The position numbers and the translations under genes were made by a program. A DNA stretch of 14,364 nt. Origin: an uncultured Bacilli bacterium (lineage in GTDB: Bacteria; Bacillota_I; Bacilli_A; RF39; UBA660). How positions within the stretch are numbered: the first letter of the stretch is position 1; every line of letters begins with the position of its first letter. Positions 7,527 to 14,018 of this stretch are shown here, in pieces. The notes beneath the pieces are model-generated. The model saw nothing but the letters and a program-made list of their open reading frames with translations, did not search any database and had not been told where the DNA came from. The stretch covers positions 1 to 14,364 of the forward strand of contig CANQFO010000024.1 in the NCBI GenBank assembly GCA_947599755.1, read 5' to 3'.

Positions 7527-7555
7527 ATTTTATCATTTATACTTTAAGTTGTAAA
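7527..7555 (-). promoter_or_regulatory. Predicted promoter of the dCMP deaminase gene
   Basis: On the minus strand TTTACA (7550-7555), a 17-nt spacer and TAAAAT (7527-7532) form a good match. The -10 box again carries an upstream TGA. The transcript would start about 15 nt before the coding region, just ahead of AAGGAGG. Confidence 0.6.
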
Positions 7556-7736
7556 TTAACGAAAGAAATATTTGTGAATAATTTAATTGAAAAATGAAAT
7601 GTCAATTTAAATATGCTTATAGACATTAAGTTATTTAACTGTTTTTTAATTTTATTATTAAATAAATGGTGGTAATTTTTAAATGGTGGTAATTTTTGTT
7701 GCAAGTGTTTTGATTTTTGTGTTAGTAAAATTATTC
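7556..7736. other. Non-coding spacer between divergent promoters
   Basis: This ~180-nt stretch lies between the dCMP deaminase promoter and the T-box promoter. I see no plausible gene. It contains an imperfect inverted repeat (TTTAATTGA at 7582-7590 against TCAATTTAAA at 7602-7611) and the 17-bp tandem duplication at 7664-7697. The rest is featureless AT-rich sequence. Confidence 0.5.
7664..7697. repeat. Perfect 17-bp tandem duplication
   Basis: The unit AAATGGTGGTAATTTTT occurs at 7664-7680 and again, identical and directly adjacent, at 7681-7697. It lies about 40 nt upstream of the -35 box of the T-box operon. It may be a slippage duplication or a paired protein-binding site. Confidence 0.9.
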
Positions 7737-7765
7737 TTGAAAAATTAAGGAAAATAAGCTATACT
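7737..7765 (+). promoter_or_regulatory. Promoter of the T-box / HD / valS operon
   Basis: TTGAAA (7737-7742), a 17-nt spacer and TATACT (7760-7765) give the best consensus promoter in the window. Transcription would start near 7772, right at the base of the T-box Stem I. Confidence 0.8.
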
Positions 7766-7771
7766 AACAGC

Positions 7772-7990
7772 AGATGCAAAGAATCTGAGGAGTACAGAAA
7801 AAAATGTTTAAGAGAGTTCATGGTTGGTGAAAATGAATATCATTTTTTATGGAAGGTAGCAGAGGAGCATGATTTTTGAAAACAGTAGAAAATCCCGGAT
7901 CATTCCGTTAATAATGTTAAGCTATTGAAAATAGAAAATAAGGTGGTACCACGATACGATTTCGTCCTTAGGGAGAGATCGTATTTTTTT
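7772..7990 (+). promoter_or_regulatory. T-box riboswitch, valine-specific (GUA specifier)
   Basis: A tRNA-sensing leader that lets the operon be read through when uncharged tRNA-Val accumulates. Stem I can be traced: basal ATGC/GCAT, a kink-turn-like internal loop, TCTG/CAGA, the specifier loop with AGGAGTA on the 5' side and GAAGGTAG on the 3' side, and the upper stem AAAAAAATG/CATTTTTT. The apical part carries AGAGAG and GGTGAAAA. The likely specifier is GTA (7856-7858), a Val codon followed by a purine. A Stem III-like hairpin with CCGTTA follows. The T-box core is AAGGTGGTACCACG (7940-7953). Its bulge TGGT (7944-7947) pairs with an ACCA tRNA end, as expected for tRNA-Val with discriminator A. 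AAGG/CCTT and ACGA/TCGT can form the antiterminator. The downstream valS supports the amino-acid assignment. Confidence 0.95.
7954..7990 (+). terminator. Regulated terminator of the T-box leader
   Basis: ATACGAT (7954-7960) pairs with ATCGTAT (7978-7984), with an inner TCC/GGGA element, followed by seven Ts (7984-7990). The 5' arm directly adjoins the T-box core and inner loop residues are shared with the antiterminator, so the two folds are mutually exclusive. The next bases are the GGAGG ribosome site of the first structural gene. Confidence 0.9.
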
Positions 7991-8000
7991 GGAGGAAAAT

Positions 8001-8765
8001 ATGGAACAAGCAAGAGAGGAATTTTTAACCTATACAAAAACTTATTTAAATTTAGGATTAGGAAAAGCAATTAAATTAAAAATCGATCATACTTTACGAG
8101 TGATGAATTTATGTGAAGAAATAGCAAGAAGAAAAAAATTATCATCAGAAGAGATTGAACTAGCTAAATTATGTGGACTTTTGCATGATATTGCTCGGTT
8201 TGAGCAATACAAAAGATATCAAACTTTTGTTGATTCGAAAAGTATTGATCATGGAGATTTAGGAGTAAAAATATTAAAAGATCATGATTTTATTCGTAAA
8301 TTTTCAAAAGAAAAGAAATTTGATTCTGTGATTTTAAAAGTAGTAAAATACCATAATAAATATTTACTTCCTAAAGATTTGACAACAAAAGAAAGATTAT
8401 TTTGTAATTTAGTAAAAGATGCAGATAAGATTGATATTTTATATTTGTATGCAATAGAAGAGGTCTCTCTTCCGATGGATCAGGAAAGTTTTTCAGAAGA
8501 GGTTTTTAATCAGTTAAAAAAAGAACAATTAGTGGATAGATCTATTCTAAAAACAAAAGTAGATAGATTGGCTATCTCACTAGGATTTGTTTTTGATATT
8601 GCCTTTTGGGAAAGTATGGATATTTTAAGAGAAAAAGACTATATTAATCAAGAAATTGAGGTTTATGAACAAAAAGGAATTAGTAAGAAACTGAGAGAAC
8701 AATTAGAAGAAATGAGAATAATCATTCAGAATTATATGAAAAGGAGAGCAGAAGATGTTAGATAA
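8001..8765 (+). CDS. HD-domain phosphohydrolase, first gene of the valine T-box operon (254 aa)
   Basis: A predicted cytoplasmic metal-dependent phosphohydrolase. The HD-superfamily ligands are visible: His30 in KIDHTLRV, His62-Asp63 in LLHDIARFEQ, His84 in SIDHGDLGV, His118 in KYHNK, and Asp140/Asp142 in KDADKIDIL. The C-terminal ~80 residues are helical and charged, with no second domain recognised. The substrate is unknown; HD proteins hydrolyse nucleotides, alarmones or dinucleoside polyphosphates, among others. ATG at 8001 follows GGAGG (7991-7995); an in-frame TTG at 7989 lies in the terminator T-run and is unlikely. The 3' end overlaps valS by 11 nt, so the two are translationally coupled and share T-box control by tRNA-Val charging. 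Arginine is mostly AGA, as in valS. Confidence 0.9.
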   Translation: MEQAREEFLTYTKTYLNLGLGKAIKLKIDHTLRVMNLCEEIARRKKLSSEEIELAKLCGLLHDIARFEQYKRYQTFVDSKSIDHGDLGVKILKDHDFIRKFSKEKKFDSVILKVVKYHNKYLLPKDLTTKERLFCNLVKDADKIDILYLYAIEEVSLPMDQESFSEEVFNQLKKEQLVDRSILKTKVDRLAISLGFVFDIAFWESMDILREKDYINQEIEVYEQKGISKKLREQLEEMRIIIQNYMKRRAEDVR

Positions 8766-11178
8766 AAAATATAATGCGGTAGAAAAAGAAAATAAGTGGT
8801 TGGAGTACTGGAAAGAAAATAAAATATATGAGTTTAAGCCAGATAAACGAGAAGTATTTTCTATTGATACTCCTCCACCAACTGTAAATGGAAAAATACA
8901 TATAGGTCATATTTTCTCATATTCTCAAACAGAAATGATTGCTAGATATAAGAGATTACGAGGATATAATATATTTTATCCATTTGGATTTGATGATAAT
9001 GGATTACCAAGTGAAAGGCTGGTTGAAAAAGAACAAGGTAAAAAAGCTCATGAAATAGGTAGAGAAGAGTTTTCTAAATTATGCTATGAAACAACTGATA
9101 AGTATGAAAAAGAATTCCAGACTTTATTTAGTAAAATGGGTGTTAGTACAGATTGGGATATCCATTATAAAACTGTCAGTCCATCAACAATAAAGATAAG
9201 TCAAATGTCATTTTTGGATTTAATTGAAAAAGGACATTGTTATCATAAGGAAAGTCCTGCTTTGTGGTGTAATGAATGTTTAACCTCTATTGCACAAGCG
9301 GAGCTTGAAACTAAAACAATAAGAACAACATTTAATTATGTTAATTTTAAAACGGTTGAAGATGGTGAAGAATTTACTATTGCTACTACTAGACCAGAAT
9401 TACTTCCTGCTATAGTTTGTGTATTTGTAAATCCAAATGATGAAGTTCATAAGTCTTTAATTGGAAAAACTGCTCATATTCCAGTAATTAATGTTGATGT
9501 ACCTATTATGGCAGATGAGAAAGTTGCTATTGATAAAGGTACAGGTGTTGTTATGTGTTGTACTTTTGGTGATCAGACAGATATTGAATGGTGGAAAAAA
9601 TACAATTTACCTTTAAAATATATTTTTACTGATGATGGAAGAATTAGTTCTGAAGTTCCAAACTATGGTGGAATGAAAATAAAGGAAGCTAGAAAACAAA
9701 TTATTGAAGATTTACAAGTAGGTGGATATATAGTTAAAATTGAAGAATTAGAACATGAAGTTCAAACACATGAAAGATGTGGTAAAGAAGTTGAATACTC
9801 TGTTATGAAACAATGGTTTATTGATATTATGAATCATAAAGAGGATTTCTTAAAAATTGGTAATGAAATTAAGTGGTATCCAGAACATATGTATACTAGG
9901 TATGAGGAATGGGTAAATAATATTGCTTGGGATTGGTGTATATCAAGACAAAGATATTTTGGTGTACCATTTCCTGTTTGGTATTGTAAAGAATGTGGAG
10001 AACCAATTTTTGCCAAAAAGGAAGATTTACCTGTAAATCCATTAGTTGATCATCCTAGTATAGATAAATGTTCTAAGTGTAAATGTCAAGAATTTATCCC
10101 AGAAACAGATGTTATGGATACATGGGCAACTTCTTCAGTAACCCCATTAATTAATATGAGATATGGTGAAAAAGAAAACTATGAGAGATTTTTAAAACCA
10201 ATGAGTGTTAGAACAAATGCTTCAGAGATAATCAGAACTTGGGATTTTTATACTATTGTAAAAAGTTTTTATCATTTTGGCACTCGTCCATGGGATAATG
10301 TAATGATTTCAGGATTTGTTATGGCTAATAAAGGCGAAAAAATTAGTAAATCCAAGGGTAATAGTAAAGTAGAACCTATTGAGTTGATAAATCAATATTC
10401 TGCTGATGTTATTAGATACTGGGCAGGATCTGGAAGACTTGGAACAGATATTGTATTTAGTGAAGAAACACTTTTAAGAGGTAAAAAATTAGTCAATAAA
10501 ATATGGAATGTATCTAAGTTTATTGAAATGCATTTAGCTGATTATGAGGATAAAGACTTTAACAATTATGAATATGTCGATAAATGGATTTTAGGATCTT
10601 TCCAAGAAATGGAAAAAGGTTTTATCAAATATTTGGACGAATATGAAGTTGGATTAGCATTGAATCATCTAGAAAAATTCTTTTGGAATTTCTGCGATAA
10701 TTATATAGAAATAGTAAAACATAGATTGTATAGACCAGAAGAATTTGGTGAAATACCAAGATATTCAGGACAAAAAACTATTTACACTATTCTTTATAAA
10801 TTATTGCAAGATTTTAGTATTTTCTTCCCATTTATTACCGAAGAGGTATATCAAGAATTATATCATGATAGCAAATCAATCCATTTAACAGAAATTAAAC
10901 CTCTTGATTTTAAATTTGATAAAGAAATTAAAAATGGTAATGATATGATTGATATTATTAGTCAAGCTAGAGGAGAAAAATCAAATAAAAATGTTTCATT
11001 AAAGACACCAATTAAGAATTTGGATTTAAGTTTGAATAAAGAACTAAAAAAAGCAATAGAATTATCTATAAAAGATTTTAAAGCTACATTATTTATTGAA
11101 AACTTAAATATCAAAGAAGTTAATGATGGATACACTATTGATATGATAGAGTTAAATTTAGATTCAGAAGAGAATTAA
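8755..11178 (+). CDS. valS: Valyl-tRNA synthetase, archaeal-type (807 aa)
   Basis: Charges tRNA-Val with valine in the cytoplasm (class I synthetase). The nucleotide-binding motif is PPPTVNGKIHIGH (40-52), and the second signature is KISKS (529-533) followed by KGN. An editing domain inserted at about 190-330 contains TIATTRPELLPA. Two CxxC pairs (CKEC and CSKC, around residues 415-445) suggest a zinc site. FDDNGLPSER (79-88) corresponds to the archaeal-type form, where the common bacterial enzyme has a GxDHAGIATQ-like segment. The ~800-residue length and lack of a long C-terminal coiled-coil tail also fit the archaeal-type form. The start ATG follows AAGGAGA by about 8 nt inside the HD gene. 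Expression is set by the upstream T-box, whose GUA specifier matches. Arginine codons are almost all AGA, unlike most neighbouring genes. Confidence 0.96.
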   Translation: MLDKKYNAVEKENKWLEYWKENKIYEFKPDKREVFSIDTPPPTVNGKIHIGHIFSYSQTEMIARYKRLRGYNIFYPFGFDDNGLPSERLVEKEQGKKAHEIGREEFSKLCYETTDKYEKEFQTLFSKMGVSTDWDIHYKTVSPSTIKISQMSFLDLIEKGHCYHKESPALWCNECLTSIAQAELETKTIRTTFNYVNFKTVEDGEEFTIATTRPELLPAIVCVFVNPNDEVHKSLIGKTAHIPVINVDVPIMADEKVAIDKGTGVVMCCTFGDQTDIEWWKKYNLPLKYIFTDDGRISSEVPNYGGMKIKEARKQIIEDLQVGGYIVKIEELEHEVQTHERCGKEVEYSVMKQWFIDIMNHKEDFLKIGNEIKWYPEHMYTRYEEWVNNIAWDWCISRQRYFGVPFPVWYCKECGEPIFAKKEDLPVNPLVDHPSIDKCSKCKCQEFIPETDVMDTWATSSVTPLINMRYGEKENYERFLKPMSVRTNASEIIRTWDFYTIVKSFYHFGTRPWDNVMISGFVMANKGEKISKSKGNSKVEPIELINQYSADVIRYWAGSGRLGTDIVFSEETLLRGKKLVNKIWNVSKFIEMHLADYEDKDFNNYEYVDKWILGSFQEMEKGFIKYLDEYEVGLALNHLEKFFWNFCDNYIEIVKHRLYRPEEFGEIPRYSGQKTIYTILYKLLQDFSIFFPFITEEVYQELYHDSKSIHLTEIKPLDFKFDKEIKNGNDMIDIISQARGEKSNKNVSLKTPIKNLDLSLNKELKKAIELSIKDFKATLFIENLNIKEVNDGYTIDMIELNLDSEEN

Positions 11179-11283
11179 GATTAGAAATTATATAAATTGA
11201 GGAAATTGTTAGGTTTAGAATTGGGAAAATTTATGATATTAAATGATAAAAAAATCAAGATTATTTTATTTTATGCATATGTT

Positions 11284-11312
11284 TAATCATAAAAGGTTTT
11301 CTTTTGTGGTTA
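11284..11312 (+). terminator. 12-bp hairpin after valS
   Basis: TAATCATAAAAG (11284-11295) pairs along all 12 positions with CTTTTGTGGTTA (11301-11312), including two G-U wobbles, around the loop GTTTT. A short TTTAT follows. It lies 105 nt after the valS stop and 24 nt before the next gene. Termination of the valS operon is the likely role, but the U-tract is weak, so a leader element of the next gene is an alternative. Confidence 0.55.
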
Positions 11313-11336
11313 TTTATATGGAAAGGATTTGGTTAG

Positions 11337-12062
11337 GTGAGAAAGAAAAAAGATCAGGATTTTATTGGAAAATTGTTTGCTCATCGTGGAATTTGGAATA
11401 ATCAAACTATTTTAGAAAATACATTACACTCTTTTCGAAGAGCGATAGCTTATGGATATTCAATTGAATTGGATGTTCAACTAACTAAGGATAATCAATT
11501 GGTTGTATTTCATGATAATCGAACAGACCGATTAACAAATCAAAAACATTTTCTTCAAGACTTGTCTCTTCAAGAAGTCAAAGAATTGATTCTATTAAAT
11601 ACAAAAGAGAAAATTCCTACCTTACAGGAAGTACTTCAATTAGTGCAAGGTAAAGTTTATTTAGATATTGAGATAAAAAGTACTGATCGAATAGAAAAAA
11701 TGGGGAAAATACTAACTCAAGAATTAGAAAATTATGATGGAAAATATATAGTGAAATCGTTTAATCCTAAAATTGTACACTGGATGAAGAAAAATTATCC
11801 AAAAATGACTTGCGGTTTATTAATTCACCATGATTACCATAATCGATTCTATAATTATCTAGCTCATAGCAAAATATTACTGTATTATTGTAAACCAGAT
11901 TTTTTAGCTGTTTCGAAAAAAATGATTCAGAGAAAAACAATTCAAAAAATTCGTAAATATTGTCCCATACTAATATGGACGATAGGGAGCAAAGAGGAAT
12001 TATTAAAATTTGAAAATTTAGCAGATGGATATATTTGCAATAATTTACCCTATGATCAATAA
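11337..12062 (+). CDS. Glycerophosphodiester phosphodiesterase (241 aa)
   Basis: Hydrolyses glycerophosphodiesters to glycerol-3-phosphate and an alcohol, using a TIM-barrel fold and a divalent metal. The GDPD signatures are FAHRG (His16, Arg17), EN (28-29), ELDVQ (Glu44, Asp46), VFHD (His59) and LDIEIKS near residue 112-118. A conserved-type tail, ADGYICNNLP, closes the barrel. There is no signal peptide or membrane segment, so it is probably cytoplasmic and recycles phospholipid head groups. The start is GTG at 11337; the nearest ribosome-site-like sequence, GGAAAGGA, is about 10 nt upstream, so initiation is predicted to be modest. The DUF4186 gene begins 22 nt after the stop and is probably co-transcribed. 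Confidence 0.92.
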   Translation: MRKKKDQDFIGKLFAHRGIWNNQTILENTLHSFRRAIAYGYSIELDVQLTKDNQLVVFHDNRTDRLTNQKHFLQDLSLQEVKELILLNTKEKIPTLQEVLQLVQGKVYLDIEIKSTDRIEKMGKILTQELENYDGKYIVKSFNPKIVHWMKKNYPKMTCGLLIHHDYHNRFYNYLAHSKILLYYCKPDFLAVSKKMIQRKTIQKIRKYCPILIWTIGSKEELLKFENLADGYICNNLPYDQ

Positions 12063-12084
12063 TGGATAAGAGAAGGGTAGAAAA

Positions 12085-12474
12085 ATGAAGTTAACAGAAG
12101 AACAAGACAAATTTTTAAGTGATAAGATAAAAAAATTACAAAAATCTAAATTTCGAAGCAAATTTCATTTAAAAGAGAAAGATATTTTTTATATTCAAGA
12201 GAAAACAATGGATGTACTGGAAGGGCATGCTAAAGATTTTGTTTGTCATCGATTAGCACCAGAATTAATTCATAATGATGGAAAGCAAACTCCTATGACT
12301 GGACATCCTGTATTTATTGCTCAACATGCAACAGCTACTTGTTGTCGAAAGTGTTTATATCGGTGGCATCATATTGGGATGAAAAGACCTCTTACTCAAA
12401 AAGAACAAACTTTTATTGTTTGTTTAATTATGAAGTGGATTGATGAGGAAGTAAAGAGTTATTTTTCTTTATAG
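12085..12474 (+). CDS. DUF4186 family protein (129 aa)
   Basis: A small protein that I recognise as DUF4186 from the segment FRSKFHLKEKD (23-33), then HAKDFVCHRLAPELIHNDGKQTPM and GHPVFIAQHATATCC followed by RKCLYRWHHIGM. The clustered His and Cys residues (HATATCC, C, WHH) suggest a metal or redox site, though none is established to my knowledge. There is no signal peptide or membrane helix, and the length is close to that of the whole domain, so the gene appears intact. AAGGG lies about 9 nt before ATG. It follows the GDPD gene by 22 nt. Its last 6 bases overlap the end of the convergent transporter gene, so no terminator separates them. The function is unknown. Confidence 0.88.
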   Translation: MKLTEEQDKFLSDKIKKLQKSKFRSKFHLKEKDIFYIQEKTMDVLEGHAKDFVCHRLAPELIHNDGKQTPMTGHPVFIAQHATATCCRKCLYRWHHIGMKRPLTQKEQTFIVCLIMKWIDEEVKSYFSL

Positions 12475-13218
12475 TAATGCATCACATATTAGCATAGTTA
12501 TTCCTCCTAAAATAAATGCTATTATGGTTATTTTTGGTTTGTGATATTCTATGGATGTTGGGAGTAGTTCATATATGGCTATATGAATCATAATTCCTGC
12601 TGTTGTTCCTAGTATTAATGATAATAAAAAATTGTTGATGTATTTTGCTAAAAATAGATATGCTAATATGGCACCAAAAAGTTCTGAAAAACCGGATATT
12701 AATGTATAAAAAAAGGCCTTTTTTCTATTTTTGGTTGCATAATATATAGGTACTGCAATGGAGATTCCTTCTGGTATATTATGGAGAGCTATTGCTAAAG
12801 ATAAGGTGATTCCTAATTTTTTATTGGCTGTTGTTGAAATAAATGTGGTAATTCCTTCTGGAATATTATGTAACATCAGTACAATGATAGAGATAATTCC
12901 TAATTTGTATAGTGGATTGTTTTGAAATTTTTTGTCTATTTTTCCATCTATAGTTTGAGAAAAGTTTATTCCTATTACAATAAATAGAAAAACAAATAAA
13001 AAACATATTATTGGTTTATAAATTGATGTCATTAGTGATGTTGCTTCTGGAATTAGGGAAAGTACTGATATGGTAAGCATAATTCCACTTGAAAAAGCTA
13101 GTGAAAAACTGATAATTGTTTCTTTCTTTTTTTGTTTGAAATAGCATGGTAAGATTCCAAATAAAGTAGAAAATCCTGCTAATGTTGTGGTTAAAAAACT
13201 AAAAGCAATTTTATTCAT
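12469..13218 (-). CDS. ZIP family metal transporter (about 249 aa)
   Basis: An integral membrane importer of divalent metals, probably zinc (possibly iron or manganese). About eight hydrophobic helices are visible, and the two metal-site signatures HNIPEG occur at residues 117-122 and 146-151 (numbered from ATG 13218), in helices 4 and 5. SELFGA follows in helix 6. The length matches the GufA/ZupT branch. The start is uncertain: ATG at 13218 begins right before the first helix but has no ribosome site. TTG at 13245 has AAGGA only 4 nt upstream, and a TTG at 13290 would overlap the queH promoter. The gene converges on DUF4186 with a 6-nt overlap and diverges from queH. No metal-responsive operator is evident. 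Confidence 0.9.
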   Translation of the reverse strand: MNKIAFSFLTTTLAGFSTLFGILPCYFKQKKKETIISFSLAFSSGIMLTISVLSLIPEATSLMTSIYKPIICFLFVFLFIVIGINFSQTIDGKIDKKFQNNPLYKLGIISIIVLMLHNIPEGITTFISTTANKKLGITLSLAIALHNIPEGISIAVPIYYATKNRKKAFFYTLISGFSELFGAILAYLFLAKYINNFLLSLILGTTAGIMIHIAIYELLPTSIEYHKPKITIIAFILGGITMLICDALL

Positions 13219-13283
13219 AGTAATATTTATGTTATTTGAGTACAAATATTCCTTTTTTTTATCTAGATTTTTGAGTATTTTTT

Positions 13284-13291
13284 GATACAAT
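13284..13291 (+). promoter_or_regulatory. Extended -10 box for queH
   Basis: TGATACAAT (13283-13291) has the extended -10 form and lies about 24 nt before the queH ATG. No good -35 hexamer is found at the right distance. It is identical to the -10 region predicted for the phosphoesterase gene on the minus strand near 4676. Confidence 0.4.
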
Positions 13292-13314
13292 ATTTTGAGA
13301 AAGAAGTGTATTTT

Positions 13315-13911
13315 ATGAATTATGATTTGAAAATGAAAGAGCAGTTATCTAATGTGAAAGAAGGATCTACATTATTACTTCATGCTTGTTGTGCTCCTTG
13401 TTCTTCAACTGTTTTGGAACGATTGGGGGATTTTTTTCATATTACTATTTTTTATTATAATCCTAATATTAGTGAAGAAAGTGAATATCAGAAAAGATTA
13501 TCTGAGTTAAAAAAATTTATTGCTTCTTTTTCTACTAAGTATCCTATTCATTTGATTGAGGGAAGATATGATCCAGGTGATTTTTTTGCTATTTCTAAAG
13601 GGTTGGAGAAAGAAAAAGAACGAGGAAAAAGATGTTATTGTTGCTATCAATTACGGTTGGAGGAAACAGCGAAAGTTGCTGAAGAAAAGAAATTTGATTA
13701 TTTTACGACTACGTTGAGTATTAGTCCTTATAAAAATGCCAATTGGATTAATGAGATTGGTAAAGATTTGGAAAATCATTATCAAGTTTATTTTTTATAT
13801 TCTGATTTTAAAAAAAATGATGGATATCATCGTAGTATTGAGTTATCTCATCTTTATCATTTATATCGTCAAAATTATTGTGGTTGTATTTTTTCTCAAA
13901 GAAAGGAGTGA
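13315..13911 (+). CDS. queH: Epoxyqueuosine reductase QueH (198 aa)
   Basis: Catalyses the last step of queuosine synthesis, reducing epoxyqueuosine to queuosine at position 34 of tRNAs with GUN anticodons. It is the cobalamin-independent alternative to QueG. The family motif HACCAPCSS supplies Cys25, Cys26 and Cys29; further cysteines are at 107, 109 and 110 (KRCYCCYQLRL) and at 189 and 191 (YCGC). Together they provide ligands for the iron-sulphur and iron sites. The TLSISPYKN segment (133-141) is also typical. ATG at 13315 is preferred over an in-frame TTG at 13282 because homology starts near it and the predicted promoter overlaps the upstream codons; the ribosome site (AAGAAGTG) is weak. 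The stop is TGA. No other queuosine genes are in the window. Confidence 0.94.
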   Translation: MNYDLKMKEQLSNVKEGSTLLLHACCAPCSSTVLERLGDFFHITIFYYNPNISEESEYQKRLSELKKFIASFSTKYPIHLIEGRYDPGDFFAISKGLEKEKERGKRCYCCYQLRLEETAKVAEEKKFDYFTTTLSISPYKNANWINEIGKDLENHYQVYFLYSDFKKNDGYHRSIELSHLYHLYRQNYCGCIFSQRKE

Positions 13912-14018
13912 TCTGTTTTCCTTTTTGTTATGGTTAAATTTTTTATTTGAAAATGATTTTAGCCGATGCGAAAGTTTTTCTCTTGGATAAAATATAGTAG
14001 ATGTATTGAGGTGATTTG

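Noticed and set aside
7664..7697. CRISPR-like repeat
   Set aside because: Only two copies, directly adjacent with no spacer, and no cas genes nearby.
9834..10016. Minus-strand open frame inside valS
   Set aside because: Antisense to the core of valS, with no supporting signals.
13909..13911. Possibility that TGA codes for Trp (code 4)
   Set aside because: TGA ends queH right where the family normally ends, all Trp codons seen are TGG, and no gene needs TGA read-through.
13736..13990. Open frame overlapping the end of queH
   Set aside because: Out-of-frame shadow with low-complexity Ile/Leu/Phe content; queH motifs cover the same bases.
13912..14018. Promoter or terminator between queH and cysE
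   Set aside because: TAAAAT/TATAGT -10-like boxes near 13988-13998 have no acceptable -35 at 16-18 nt, and no stable hairpin was found.
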